A stretch of DNA of 64,000 bases from JANQTF01 sp036835375 (GCA_036835375.1 DAITMB010000010.1:1-64000), one strand, 5' to 3'; shown: positions 36,076 through 46,352, numbered from the stretch's first letter. Numbers and translations: made by a program. The notes: generated by a model not told the origin, from the letters alone.

Positions 36076-37038
36076 TCATTTTTTCCGCTCAATCGCGTAA
36101 TTCATCAAACTCTCCATAGAGGTTCTGGCCGGAGATTCCTCGAATGAGTGTAGCAAAGTGCGTGCCTCGTCTAAATATTGCCTCATGGTCCTTTGCGAAT
36201 ATTCTATTCCTCCATTTTCATACACATCCCTAATGAGAGATTCGACCTTGGCGGGATTGTGATTGTGGTTTTTGACGATATTTATGAGCTTTCTGCGCTC
36301 TCCCCACGAAGATTTGTTGAGGACATGGATAAGGGGGAGGGTCATTTTTTTTTCTTTGATGTCGATAGCGAGGGGCTTCCCGATGTCATCGGTTCCATAA
36401 TCGAGAAGATCATCCTTGATTTGAAACGCAATGCCGAGCTTTTCGCCGAAGAGGCGCATGGTTTCAATCTGAGTCGAATTCGTGGTAGCGCTGGCTGCGC
36501 CCGTTTCGCAGCAAGACGCAAAGAGAGAAGCCGTTTTCTGGCGAATAATTTCCAAATATACCGCTTCGTCAATATTGAGTTTCCGCGCTTTGTCAAATTG
36601 AAGAAGCTCTCCCTCGCTCATCATTTTGACTGCATAGGATGTGATCTTGAGCAATTGAAAATCGTCATGCTCCAGGGCCATGAGTAATCCCCGGGAGAGG
36701 AAGAAATCTCCAACCAAGACAGAGATTTTATTTTTCCACAGCGCATTGAGCGAAAAAAAACCTCTTCGCTTGTCGGAGTCATCGACCACGTCGTCGTGGA
36801 TGAGGCTGGCGGTGTGTAGTAATTCCACCAAAGCAGCGCCTCGATAAGTAGCAGGAGTGATCCCGCCACAGATCTGCGCCGAAAGCAGCACCAGCATCGG
36901 ACGCATCTGCTTTCCTTTTCGCTTGAGAAGATAATGGGTAATCTTGTTCAAGAGCGAGACCTCGGTGCGCATCGCCGAGCGAAAGTATTTGTCAAAGTAT
37001 GCAAGCTCCTGTTCGATAGGGGCTTGGATGTCGCTCAT
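36076..37038 (-). CDS. Polyprenyl (isoprenyl) diphosphate synthase
   Basis: 320 residues from the ATG at 37038; the ATG six codons upstream is less likely because homologues start with the MSDIQAPIEQEL-type sequence. The first aspartate-rich motif is in LIHDDVVDDSDKRRG (about 83-97) and the second in FQIKDDLLDYGTDDIGKP. KGKQMRPMLVLLSAQ and the FFSLNALW segment are family blocks. The bulky residues before the first motif are small, which suits a long-chain product such as octaprenyl diphosphate for menaquinone. Chain length is an inference. Confidence 0.92.
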   Translation of the reverse strand: MSDIQAPIEQELAYFDKYFRSAMRTEVSLLNKITHYLLKRKGKQMRPMLVLLSAQICGGITPATYRGAALVELLHTASLIHDDVVDDSDKRRGFFSLNALWKNKISVLVGDFFLSRGLLMALEHDDFQLLKITSYAVKMMSEGELLQFDKARKLNIDEAVYLEIIRQKTASLFASCCETGAASATTNSTQIETMRLFGEKLGIAFQIKDDLLDYGTDDIGKPLAIDIKEKKMTLPLIHVLNKSSWGERRKLINIVKNHNHNPAKVESLIRDVYENGGIEYSQRTMRQYLDEARTLLHSFEESPARTSMESLMNYAIERKK

Positions 37039-37531
37039 GGAGGGAGATTTTACCATATCGAGGCAAACTTACGCATTTCTTGGGTAGCCCAATCCGCCCA
37101 GGGCCATGTCAAGAAGAGGGTAATCGTGAAAAAAATCATGCGGGAAGGGGGCTAGTAAGCCCTACGATTGTTAAGACTATGCCGATTAAAGATAACCCGA
37201 TATTTCGGCTTCAGTTCTCTGGAAAAATTGCCTACCTTCTGCTCTCGAAACATTGGCTTTTATTCGGTGTTTCCTTATCGGATCAGTAATTCGAAAGAAC
37301 GGAAATCTTCCACAGCACATTGGGCTAAGCATCTCCATCGAAGCGACTTCGGACTACCCTTTCGTATAGGAACACCGACTGTCATGACTTGGTAGGATTC
37401 TCGTCGCCATTGCAGCATGCAAGACACTTTTTCCGTCTGCCGTCTAAACACGTGTGTCGCTCGTAAGTCAGATTTACATGGATTAAACATTTCCCCCGAA
37501 CCGTTTTTTTACCGACAACCTTCGCCTAGCC
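37039..37531. other. Non-coding divergent region upstream of the giant adhesin gene, 493 bases
   Basis: It contains the promoter of the polyprenyl synthase gene (listed separately). I see no exact TAnnTTTG box toward the adhesin gene, no strong hairpin and no credible gene. The length suggests regulatory sequence for the adhesin. Confidence 0.5.
37064..37092 (-). promoter_or_regulatory. Promoter of the polyprenyl synthase gene
   Basis: On the minus strand TTG (37092-37090) and TAAGTTTG (37071-37064) are 18 bases apart, an exact Bacteroidota promoter match. The start of transcription would lie about 20 bases before the ATG at 37038. Confidence 0.6.
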
Positions 37532-40500
37532 ATGAAGCGAATTTGGATCATGATCTCCCTGCTGGGGGGCATTCTGGGAGGCCCTGCCTATGCCACTCAC
37601 ATCGTGGGAGCAGAGCTCTACTATGAATGTGTGGACAGCACCAACCATGTGTATGACCTCACCCTGAAATTGTATCGAGATTGCTTGAACGGGCAAGCAC
37701 CATTCGACCAAAACATCACCCTGTTTATTTTTAATGCGAGCACAGGAGCGATCATTCAGACAGTGAATGTGGCGGCGCCGCCAAATACGCCTCAGATTCA
37801 GCCTACTGACTGGAGCGCGTGCGTGGCGGTGATTCCCAGCATATGTGTAGAGGAGGGAATTTACAAAAAGCAGGTGACGCTCCCCCCCAATGCTACGGGA
37901 TACAACATCGGTTGGGCGCGTTGCTGTAGAAATCAGAGCATAGATAATTTAATTTCCCCGCTTCAAGAGGGGATCACTTTTTTGGCACAGGTTCCGCCGA
38001 ACGCAGTGGCTAACTGCAACAATATGCCGACCTTCGATGCCGTGCCTCCCATTTTTTTGTGTGCCAATGAGCAGTTTAATTTTGACCACTCTGCTACTGA
38101 CATAGATGGCGATTCTCTGGTCTATGCCATCGTCAATCCCTACACAGGACTCAATTTTCTCGGTCAAGGGGCCGGTAACCCTCAGGTGGGCAGCAATCCC
38201 CCAGCAGTAGATCCCTTCAATAACCTTTTGGGACCACCCCCTTATGTGAATGTGGGCTTTGCGCCAGGATATAGCTTTGCCAACCCATTTGGCTCGAACA
38301 ATTTCGTGATTGATCCACAGACGGGATTCATCTCCGTGACGCCCAATCAGGTAGGAATCTTCGTTTTTGCCATCTCCGTATTCGAATATCGCAATGGCAT
38401 CCTCCTCAGCGAAAATCGTCGGGATTTTCAGATACACATCCTTCCTTGCTTGCCCCAAGGCGTACCTCCCAACATTTCCCATGACCTCACGGGCACTACC
38501 CACATCGGCGACACGATCTTCATCACCGCAGGGGTGCCATTTTGTTACGACGTGACCATTGTGGATACCATTCCCGGTGACGTCTTATCTGCCTACACGG
38601 TGTCCGCTCCCTTTGGAAATGGGGGATTTATTCCTCCGATGGCGACCTTCACCTACTCTGGCACCAACCCAATCCAAGGTCAAGTATGCTGGACGCCTGC
38701 TTGCGCCTACAATGGCCAAAAAGTGCCCCTCATCATCGGTGCCTTTGACGTGGGAGACTGTCAGAATGTGTCTAATGTCTTTGACACCGTATGGATCAAG
38801 GTCTCCGTGCCGCCAAATCAGCCGCCTATCATCACGCCCGATTTGTCAGGACTTACTGTGAGCAATGATACCATTCTGATCCCTGCGCTCAGCAGTTTTT
38901 GCTTTCCATTCACTGTCACCGATCCCAATGCAGATGATGTCTTGACGGCTTTTGGTGCGAGTCCTATCTTCTCGGCACCGGGGGGCCCTACGTTTACTTT
39001 TTCCGGGACCAATCCCCTCAACGGCCAGATTTGCTGGACGCCGAGCTGTAATTTTGAAGGGCAAACTGTGCAGCTGACCATCGGTGCGCAGGATCTCTCC
39101 CCTTGTAACAATGCACTGCCAGCTACCCGAACGCTCTATGTGCGCGTGCTTCCTCCGCCGAACAACCCGCCGCTGATCACCACCAACTTGAATGGAACCA
39201 ACTTCAGCAATGACACCATCTTCGTCTCGGCGCTTCAGAATCTCTGCTTTTCGTTCACAGGAATAGATATAGACGCAGGTAGTGTGCTGACTTTCCAGAC
39301 GATCAGCCCGATATTTAATAATCCCAATGGCCCTACTGTCACCACTTCGGGAACCAATCCATTGAATGGAACAGTCTGCTGGACACCATCCTGTGATTTT
39401 GCAGGTCAAATCGTTCCTCTCATATATGGTGTGCAAGATCCTGGCGTATGTACTGCGGTGGGAGTAGATCTCGATACGGTGTATATCAGAATTGATCCAC
39501 CGGGAAATTTTGGTCCAGCCATCATCACCAATCTTCAGGGGAATGTGTTTAGCAACGACACCATTTTTGTCGATGCAAATGATCCGTTTTGCTACAGTTT
39601 CACGGCCTCCGATCCTGATGGAGATCCAGTGACTGTGACACCTTTGGGGCCCATATTTACAACCGCGAATCCACCGATCGTCACGACTTCTGGCACGTCT
39701 CCCGTCACGGGGACCGTTTGCTGGAGTCCTGGCTGCGAATGGGTGGACGTAGTGATTCCACTGGTCTTACAAGTCGAAGATCAGGCTCTCTGCGACCAAT
39801 CTCTTAGTATCAGCGACACGGTTTATATTCAAGTCAACCTCCCGCCCAATGATCCTCCCCAAATCACGCCGATCTTAGGGGGCCTCACAGTGGTCGGAGA
39901 CACCATTTTTGTGGATGCGACAGACAGCATTTGCTTCTTTCTGAACTTTTCTGATATCAATCTCGGTGACGTACTCAGCCCCTTCACCGTGTCGCCCATT
40001 TTTAACGACCCCACCGGGCCTACATTCACCTTCATCGGTGTGAACCCTGTGCTGGGCGAAGTGTGCTGGTCACCAGGTTGCCAATATGAAGGCCAGTTGG
40101 TAGAACTCATTGTTGGTGTAGAAGACAATGGCGATTGCAACAATGAAAAACAGGCTTTTGATACTCTTTATGTTCGAATAAGCGATCCGATTACCATCCC
40201 ACCCATCGTGGGGCATGATCTGGGCGGGCTAAATGCTGTCGGCGACACCGTGTACATTGAGATTGGAGACGGAATTTGTTACGAATTCTTCATTGCTGAC
40301 CAGACTTTAGACAATGGCTTGTCCTACACAGCAGAGTTTCAAGACTGGTTTGGTGCCACGCTCAACCTCACAACCCTGGATGTGATTTTCCGAAATGACT
40401 CCATCCTGGGAACGGTATGTTTTGAATCGGACTGCTCTAATGGCGGAACCATATATCGGAGTATCATCACGGGGATCGACAAAGAAACGTGTCCACCTTT

Positions 40501-42817
40501 TCAAGAGACGAAAGACACGGTATGGGTCAAGGTCAATACCGCTTTCATGTCTTTTGCGGGACGAGACACGGCGTTTTGTCAGGGATCAGGTGGCATACAA
40601 ATCAGTGCTATTCCGATAGGCGGGGAAGCTCCATACTACTACAAATGGTGGTGTAGCAATCCGGGCCAATGCGGATTGAGCAGCTCCTCTGTCTCGAATC
40701 CGATCGTGAATCCAACTGATACCACGACCTACTTCGTCCAAATCACGGATAAGAATGGCTGTACCAGCGAAATTGACGGGATTGAGGTTGGCGTCAAGCG
40801 GCTACCCATTGTCGATGCTGGACCAGACGAATATATCTGTGAAGGTGGATTGGGCGTGAAACTAGGCTGCACCATCCTTAACCCTCAAGAAGCCCCAGGA
40901 CCATACACCTACCAGTGGATTCCTTCCGCAGGGTTAAGCGCCTCCAATGTCATTGATCCCTTTGCAAATCCAGATACCACAACCATTTACACTGTCATCG
41001 TGGGTTCTGCGAACGGCTGCTCCAGCAGCAACACAACACTCGACACGCTCAGCACCTTGACAGTATTTGTAAAGGCACGACCCGTAGTCGAGGCTGGCCC
41101 TGACTTAGATATTTGCTTAGGAGACAGCACGCTCTTGTTGGGCTTTGCGAGCAAAGCAGGACCAGACTATACTTATGTGTGGACGCCTTCTACTGGAATC
41201 ATTGATTCTTCGCAGAAGGCGCCGAGGGTCAGTCCACCACGAACGACCACATTCTTCTTAGTGGCTTGGTCAAATGGATGTCCTAGCGAAGCAGACTCTA
41301 CCACGGTCCATGTGCGCACGCTCCCCACAGCTGATCCCGGCGTCACTTATGAAATTTGTGCACAGGACACCATCGCTTTCAATGGCGTGGCGGGAGGAGA
41401 CTCCACTGCCACCTATCAATATATGTGGTCACCTGCCGCTGGGCTGAATGACCCTACGGTTCCAGATCCCCTGGCCTTTCCGAGCCAGAGCACGACCTAT
41501 GAACTGTATGTGGTTTCCAGCCACGGCTGCAAGGGATTTGTGTACGATGTGGACATTAATGTGAGGCCGACCCCGATCGCAGAGGCTGGTCCAGACACGA
41601 CTCTCTGTCTCGGAGATACCCTTGTGCTTCAAGGTTCCTTCCAGATGTTAGGCGGTAGTGCGACAGGCCCTGTATTTTATAATTGGAAAGCAGAGCCAAG
41701 CCTTTCGGGGAGATTCATTCCTCGTCCGTCAGCATTCCCTGACGAGACGATCATCTATGAATTGGAAGTGAGCAGCGGCGCTTGCAGTACCACCGACTTC
41801 GTCAAGATTGATGTCATTCCTTCGATCGAAGTATCCATCCTTGCGGATACCACGCGCTTTTGTGGGGGAGATTCAGTCCAGTTGGTGGCGATGGGAGGCC
41901 GAGGGAGTGCGACTTTTACCTGGTTGCCGAGCGGAGGCTTGAGCAATGCTGGCTCCGCTTCGACTTGGGCCAGCCCAAATGTCTCTACGACATACTCCGT
42001 AACGGTAGAAGAAGCGGGGTGCCAAGGCCGTGATTCAGTGCATCTTACTGTCAATCCGGCACCAAACGCAGACTTTACCAGCTCTCTCCCTGAAGGATGT
42101 GCAGACCTAGAAGTGGCTTTCTTCCATTTGGCGGAAAATGCACAAGCATTCATTTGGCAATTTGGGGATGAAAGCGTCATCTCTAATGAGCCCAATCCGA
42201 CGCATGTGTTCACTGGCGAAGGCATCTATCCCGTGACCTTGACCGTGATAGGCCAAGGTGGATGCGAGGCCGTGAGTGACGTACTTCCCGTGGTCGTGTT
42301 TGGAAAAGGTCAGGCTCGCTTTACTTCTACACCTCCGGCGAACTCTACGGTGTATCTGCCTTTGGGTGAAATCGACTTTCAGGCTGAAGTGCCTGGAGCC
42401 CAAAATTACTTTTGGGACTTTGGGGATGGTGGAAGTTCCCGCGAGGAGGCTCCCGGCTATCGATTTACGCGCGCAGGACGCTACCCAGTGACCCTCACAA
42501 CAACCGACGTCGGAGGCTGCATCAGCGACACGACGATTTGGTATGAGATACTGGATCCGAATATTTTTATTCCCAACGTATTTACCCCCAATGGCGACGG
42601 CACTCAAGACATTTACCAAGTGCAATATCAGGGTGCGGAAACCTTCTTGCTGGAAGTATTTGACCGATGGGGAAGGCCGATGCACACCAGTTCGCAGCCA
42701 GATTTAGGGTGGGATGGTCGCCTTCCCAACGGAGCATTAGCCAGCGAAGGGGTGTATTTCTATGTAGTGAGAATTGGAGAACAGGCCTACACCGGCAACC
42801 TCACCTTGATGCGCTGA
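37532..42817 (+). CDS. Giant secreted repeat protein with type B (CHU_C) sorting domain
   Basis: 1761 residues. A signal peptide (IWIMISLLGGILGGPAYA) leads to THIVGAELYYECVDSTNHVYDLTLKLYRDC, the opening of a large family of Bacteroidota surface proteins. Then come a beta-rich N-terminal region to about 311; six cadherin/Ig-like units at 312-1007; six units starting with AGPD/ICLGDS-type sequence and ending in a TTTYxVxVxxxxGC pattern (1008-1510); two PKD-like units with WQFGDES and WDFGDGG (1511-1674); and the C-terminal sorting domain FIPNVFTPNGDGTQD through YTGNLTLMR (1676-1761). Type B domains direct export by the type IX system. Likely an adhesin or structural surface protein; I see no catalytic motif. 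Confidence 0.9.
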   Translation: MKRIWIMISLLGGILGGPAYATHIVGAELYYECVDSTNHVYDLTLKLYRDCLNGQAPFDQNITLFIFNASTGAIIQTVNVAAPPNTPQIQPTDWSACVAVIPSICVEEGIYKKQVTLPPNATGYNIGWARCCRNQSIDNLISPLQEGITFLAQVPPNAVANCNNMPTFDAVPPIFLCANEQFNFDHSATDIDGDSLVYAIVNPYTGLNFLGQGAGNPQVGSNPPAVDPFNNLLGPPPYVNVGFAPGYSFANPFGSNNFVIDPQTGFISVTPNQVGIFVFAISVFEYRNGILLSENRRDFQIHILPCLPQGVPPNISHDLTGTTHIGDTIFITAGVPFCYDVTIVDTIPGDVLSAYTVSAPFGNGGFIPPMATFTYSGTNPIQGQVCWTPACAYNGQKVPLIIGAFDVGDCQNVSNVFDTVWIKVSVPPNQPPIITPDLSGLTVSNDTILIPALSSFCFPFTVTDPNADDVLTAFGASPIFSAPGGPTFTFSGTNPLNGQICWTPSCNFEGQTVQLTIGAQDLSPCNNALPATRTLYVRVLPPPNNPPLITTNLNGTNFSNDTIFVSALQNLCFSFTGIDIDAGSVLTFQTISPIFNNPNGPTVTTSGTNPLNGTVCWTPSCDFAGQIVPLIYGVQDPGVCTAVGVDLDTVYIRIDPPGNFGPAIITNLQGNVFSNDTIFVDANDPFCYSFTASDPDGDPVTVTPLGPIFTTANPPIVTTSGTSPVTGTVCWSPGCEWVDVVIPLVLQVEDQALCDQSLSISDTVYIQVNLPPNDPPQITPILGGLTVVGDTIFVDATDSICFFLNFSDINLGDVLSPFTVSPIFNDPTGPTFTFIGVNPVLGEVCWSPGCQYEGQLVELIVGVEDNGDCNNEKQAFDTLYVRISDPITIPPIVGHDLGGLNAVGDTVYIEIGDGICYEFFIADQTLDNGLSYTAEFQDWFGATLNLTTLDVIFRNDSILGTVCFESDCSNGGTIYRSIITGIDKETCPPFQETKDTVWVKVNTAFMSFAGRDTAFCQGSGGIQISAIPIGGEAPYYYKWWCSNPGQCGLSSSSVSNPIVNPTDTTTYFVQITDKNGCTSEIDGIEVGVKRLPIVDAGPDEYICEGGLGVKLGCTILNPQEAPGPYTYQWIPSAGLSASNVIDPFANPDTTTIYTVIVGSANGCSSSNTTLDTLSTLTVFVKARPVVEAGPDLDICLGDSTLLLGFASKAGPDYTYVWTPSTGIIDSSQKAPRVSPPRTTTFFLVAWSNGCPSEADSTTVHVRTLPTADPGVTYEICAQDTIAFNGVAGGDSTATYQYMWSPAAGLNDPTVPDPLAFPSQSTTYELYVVSSHGCKGFVYDVDINVRPTPIAEAGPDTTLCLGDTLVLQGSFQMLGGSATGPVFYNWKAEPSLSGRFIPRPSAFPDETIIYELEVSSGACSTTDFVKIDVIPSIEVSILADTTRFCGGDSVQLVAMGGRGSATFTWLPSGGLSNAGSASTWASPNVSTTYSVTVEEAGCQGRDSVHLTVNPAPNADFTSSLPEGCADLEVAFFHLAENAQAFIWQFGDESVISNEPNPTHVFTGEGIYPVTLTVIGQGGCEAVSDVLPVVVFGKGQARFTSTPPANSTVYLPLGEIDFQAEVPGAQNYFWDFGDGGSSREEAPGYRFTRAGRYPVTLTTTDVGGCISDTTIWYEILDPNIFIPNVFTPNGDGTQDIYQVQYQGAETFLLEVFDRWGRPMHTSSQPDLGWDGRLPNGALASEGVYFYVVRIGEQAYTGNLTLMR
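38465..40552 (+). repeat. Six tandem protein-coding repeat units of about 115 codons
   Basis: Units begin at residues 312, 431, 546, 661, 775 and 890 of the adhesin. Each starts with PPxI or a variant, has an NDTIFV-like strand, SPIF...GTNPL.G.VCW.P.C and ends in DTVYIRV-like sequence. Two conserved Cys (FCF and VCW) and a third (CxxxG) recur. Diverged at the protein level, so the copies are old. Confidence 0.85.
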
Positions 42818-42869
42818 GCATTGGGTGGGAGAGAGAAGAGATAGCATCAAACAGCTTCTCGGAATGATC

Positions 42870-42910
42870 ATGACAGGAAGAACTGGGACTCAGGACTTCC
42901 TGTCATTTTT
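42870..42910 (+). terminator. Rho-independent terminator of the adhesin gene
   Basis: ATGACAGGAAG (42870-42880) and CTTCCTGTCAT (42896-42906) form a perfect 11-bp stem with a 15-base loop, followed by TTTTT. It lies about 53 bases after the adhesin stop and 15 bases before gatC, which therefore needs its own promoter or read-through. Confidence 0.85.
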
Positions 42911-42924
42911 GCTACCTTTCGGAC

Positions 42925-43221
42925 ATGAAACTGGATATCACCCTCTTGGATCAATTGGCAGAATTAGCCCGGCTAGACATTCAAGATGACCAGAAAGAAG
43001 GGCTGCTTGAAGACTTGCAGCGCATGCTGGACTTCGTGCAGCAACTTCAGTCGGTGGAGGTAGAAGGAGTGGAGCCAATGGTATCCCCTTTTGAAACCTT
43101 TTTCAACGGAGTGGCAGATATCCCAGAGCCGCCATTGGACAGGGAGCGAATGTTGAACCAAGCACCTGACCGGGAGGAAGGATATTTTCGGCTGCCAAAA
43201 ATTGTGGACAAAGACAGTTGA
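42925..43221 (+). CDS. gatC: Aspartyl/glutamyl-tRNA amidotransferase subunit C
   Basis: 98 residues. LAELARLDIQDDQKEGLLEDLQRMLDFVQQL is the GatC helical region (about 11-41), followed by VEGVEPMVSP and LDRERMLNQAPDREEGYFRLPKIV, both typical. GatC clamps GatA and GatB together in the enzyme that amidates misacylated Asp-tRNA(Asn) and Glu-tRNA(Gln). gatA and gatB are not nearby. A tRNA-Asn gene lies further along in the window, though this is probably coincidence. Confidence 0.9.
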   Translation: MKLDITLLDQLAELARLDIQDDQKEGLLEDLQRMLDFVQQLQSVEVEGVEPMVSPFETFFNGVADIPEPPLDRERMLNQAPDREEGYFRLPKIVDKDS

Positions 43222-43322
43222 AGAGGCGTTCCAAATGTTCCTTCTGATGCAAATAATATCTGGATGCACTAAGTGATCGTTGAGCAGAAACTAGAACGAT
43301 CTCCACACGCCACCTGAATCAC

Positions 43323-46300
43323 ATGGATCTCTCCCGTCTTCCCTTTATTCGTTTGCTAGACTTTTGGCGCCAAGAGCAACTTGCCTACCGTTGTGTGTGG
43401 GCCGTTGCCATGGGGGTAGTTGTCCTCTTTTCTGCTGCCATTTTGTATTTGGTGACAGATCCCACCCTATTTGGACTATCGCTAGACCTCGTATCAGAAG
43501 CCAGAGAAACATGGCTTCCTCTGTGGGAGATTTCGCGTTCCAACCTCCACATGGCGATTGATTTGCCTGTATTTCGGCAGACGCTCAGCTTTTCTGCCTC
43601 TCCGATTTCGCCTCAAGCAACCCCAGTTTGGATATTTCTGTTGGCACAGAGCCTGGGATGGTCGCTCGCATTAGCGAATATTTCACATCTCAGCTCTCGC
43701 TGGACATATTTGATTCTGCTGCTTTACGCCGTGTTTCTTCATCAATGCGGTATCGCTCATGCACTTGGGGGGCAAGCAAGTTGGCTGGGCTGGGCATTAG
43801 AATTTTTGTGGATCATCGGTGCCCTGGCCTTCACCTATGCTGGCCAGATGGGTTGGATCCAGTGGAAAATGCCTTGGCGTTGGCTGTGCTTGTTGACCTG
43901 GACTTTCGGACCTATGCTACTGCTGGGAACGCTTCAGTCATGGCTCCCACTTCATGACGCCATGGTAGGCACCTATCCGATGCTCTTGGTGTTAAGCTTT
44001 GCTTTCATCTTGTTTGCGAGCAAGGAACCCACCAATCTTTTGATTTATTTGGCGACCAACCGCCGAAATCCTGCTGCCAGACTTGATAGTCGATTGCTTT
44101 TGGGATTGCTACTGGCAATGCTCGCATTAGAATTTCTCTGGTTGCTGAGCACGCTCCATGTGTTGCCCATGGATGAATTTCAATTTATCCGCCCGATCCA
44201 CCTTTTCGCAGTGGTCGCGGTGTTTTTGCCAGCGACTTCGCTCAACCAGTTTCACCAGACCAAAAATATTTTTCCAAAATCCTCTCAGCTCTCGCTCGCG
44301 CTGGTCTCCTACTCGATCATTGTGTTGAGCTTCGTGGGGGTGACCCTCACGATGATGGACCCCATGTTTCTGCTGGTGATCGAACGGATGATCGCCATCT
44401 TGTTTTTTTCCGTTGGGGTAGGGCACGTGATCTTCGTTTACGCCAATCATCGTCCCCTATTGGCTAGAAAGGCCCATCTCTACTATCTCATGGCGCGCGG
44501 AAGGGGATTTTCGCTTTACATCATCTGGTTGATAGGAATGATCGGACTGGTATTTTCAGAGGGGTATCAAGGCTGGAAGACCATCGGGCTTTCTGCTCAT
44601 GTCTATGCCAATCTGCAAGGAGACCAGGCCCTGATTGCTGGCCAATCCGACCTCGCGTTTCACCTTTATAAGGTGGCGCTCGCAAGCAGCCCTAGCAGTC
44701 CTAAGTCTAACTATAACCTCGCTTCTCTCACCCTCACCAATCCTGAGCAAGCGAAGCAAGCAGTCGCATTTTACGAGGCAGCGACTTCGGTCACTGAGTT
44801 TCCTTATGCTCGAATCAATGCAGCGCTCCTTCTCCAACTCATGGAACAACCTGACGAGGCCCTCGCCATCCTTCAATTGGGCAAAAGGAAAGGACACGCT
44901 GCGGCGGAGCTTCAACAGAATCTCGGCGTGCTGTTTAGACAAAGTGGGGAGGTGGATTCTGCGGTGGTCGCATTCCAGCGAGCACTTCTGCTAAATCCAC
45001 AGCTTGCTGCCTCCGCCATCAGCCTGGCAGATCTTTATCGCGATCACAATCGTCCACAAGAGGCAGCATCTTTCTACCGTTTGGCCTTGGAGAGTCGTCA
45101 GTTGTCCGCCCCGATTCTGGCGGCGGGCTACGAGTATGAGCTCGCGACGGGGCAGAAGTTGGGCATTTTACCCAAGGAGCAAAAATTTGAAGATCCCCTG
45201 TTGCGCTACCACATGATCCTCCGTGACTGGGAAGTCAATGACACGCTGGACTGGGGCAAGGTACAAACCCTTGGACTTCAAAGTTCGGAGCAGGGACCAT
45301 TGCTGCTCAACATGTTGCGGCAAATGCAGCAGGACTCTGTTGACTTTGCCAAAAGCAGGGCGGAGTTTTTGTCGAATTCTTCGCCAGCAAGAGCCCAATC
45401 GGCTTGGATGGTGCTGGGTGCAGCCTATTGGAACTTCAATGTGCCCGAAATGGCTCACAACTGCTTCGTTCGGGGAGCAGAAGCTGGGTCAGGCAAGTCA
45501 GCGCTTCTCGCAGCAGAGATGCTGCTGGAAATGGGCCTGTATGACTCGGCACTGGTGGTGCTGAGTGAACTGCGGGTGATAGAAGAGGACTTGTGGGAGC
45601 CCGCTTCCCGGGCGCGTGCCATCTTGCTGCTAGCTGCTGGGCAATCGCTATATGCTTCATTGGAATATGACTTGGACCAGCTCAGTTTTGATGACTGGAT
45701 GCGAGTGGCACGATATGCCGGAAACTCAGATGAATACATTCCTGCCCTGGCCGCATACCGCAAAGCATTGGAGCTCGACAGCACCAGCATACAGCCCTAC
45801 CTTCAACTCGGAAAAGAATACACCAGGCATCGGGACTCCCTCGCCTTCGCCAACCTCGAGGCTGGTCTGGCGCAAGTCGATTCTACTGATGCCAGCTTAA
45901 CGTTGGCCTTGGTCGAAGCCCACTTAGCCTTCGGACAATTCGATCGCGCCGCTCAAGTCTTTTCCCATGTCTCCGACACCAGCACCCGCGAATGGCTCTT
46001 GGTGAAGGCGGAGCTTGCGCTGGCGACAGGCGATAGCCTGAAAGCTTTGGCTTGCTATCGGGATCTCTATGCCCATAATATTTTAGATCCGGGTGTCCTC
46101 ATTCGGCTATCTGATCTCATGATGAACAGGGGCCATTACACAGAAGTCAACCAGCTGCTGACCACAGCCCTCCAATACAATCGGGAAAATGCCGAAATCT
46201 GGTATCGCTACGCATTGATTTCAAAGCATTGGGGATTTGAACAAGATGCGGGTTTTGGAGCAAGTAGGGCCGTTCAGTTGACCCAAGATGAAAGATTCCG

Positions 46301-46352
46301 GCAGAAAATTCTCAAAGAATTTACCCAAGAAATCACGAGTCTTGTTCAATAG
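43323..46352 (+). CDS. Large membrane protein with C-terminal TPR array
   Basis: 1009 residues. The first 420 or so contain about eleven hydrophobic segments, beginning with WAVAMGVVVLFSAAILYLV and ending with YIIWLIGMIGLVFSEGY. From about 422 to the end come TPR-like helical pairs: ALIAGQSDLAFHLYKVALASSP, NLGVLFRQSGEVDSAVVAFQRALLLNP, SLADLYRDHNRPQEAASFYRLALES, YIPALAAYRKALELDSTSIQPYLQLGKEY. The arrangement (polytopic N-terminus, TPR C-terminus) resembles membrane-anchored oligomerisation or O-GlcNAc-transferase-like scaffolds in outline. I do not recognise a defined family. Function unknown; the TPR part likely binds proteins outside or inside the inner membrane. Confidence 0.7.
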   Translation: MDLSRLPFIRLLDFWRQEQLAYRCVWAVAMGVVVLFSAAILYLVTDPTLFGLSLDLVSEARETWLPLWEISRSNLHMAIDLPVFRQTLSFSASPISPQATPVWIFLLAQSLGWSLALANISHLSSRWTYLILLLYAVFLHQCGIAHALGGQASWLGWALEFLWIIGALAFTYAGQMGWIQWKMPWRWLCLLTWTFGPMLLLGTLQSWLPLHDAMVGTYPMLLVLSFAFILFASKEPTNLLIYLATNRRNPAARLDSRLLLGLLLAMLALEFLWLLSTLHVLPMDEFQFIRPIHLFAVVAVFLPATSLNQFHQTKNIFPKSSQLSLALVSYSIIVLSFVGVTLTMMDPMFLLVIERMIAILFFSVGVGHVIFVYANHRPLLARKAHLYYLMARGRGFSLYIIWLIGMIGLVFSEGYQGWKTIGLSAHVYANLQGDQALIAGQSDLAFHLYKVALASSPSSPKSNYNLASLTLTNPEQAKQAVAFYEAATSVTEFPYARINAALLLQLMEQPDEALAILQLGKRKGHAAAELQQNLGVLFRQSGEVDSAVVAFQRALLLNPQLAASAISLADLYRDHNRPQEAASFYRLALESRQLSAPILAAGYEYELATGQKLGILPKEQKFEDPLLRYHMILRDWEVNDTLDWGKVQTLGLQSSEQGPLLLNMLRQMQQDSVDFAKSRAEFLSNSSPARAQSAWMVLGAAYWNFNVPEMAHNCFVRGAEAGSGKSALLAAEMLLEMGLYDSALVVLSELRVIEEDLWEPASRARAILLLAAGQSLYASLEYDLDQLSFDDWMRVARYAGNSDEYIPALAAYRKALELDSTSIQPYLQLGKEYTRHRDSLAFANLEAGLAQVDSTDASLTLALVEAHLAFGQFDRAAQVFSHVSDTSTREWLLVKAELALATGDSLKALACYRDLYAHNILDPGVLIRLSDLMMNRGHYTEVNQLLTTALQYNRENAEIWYRYALISKHWGFEQDAGFGASRAVQLTQDERFRQKILKEFTQEITSLVQ

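Noticed and set aside
38465..40552. Adhesin repeats as a CRISPR array or recent DNA tandem repeat
   Set aside because: The units are long, in frame, strongly diverged in nucleotide sequence and have no constant direct repeat or unique spacers.
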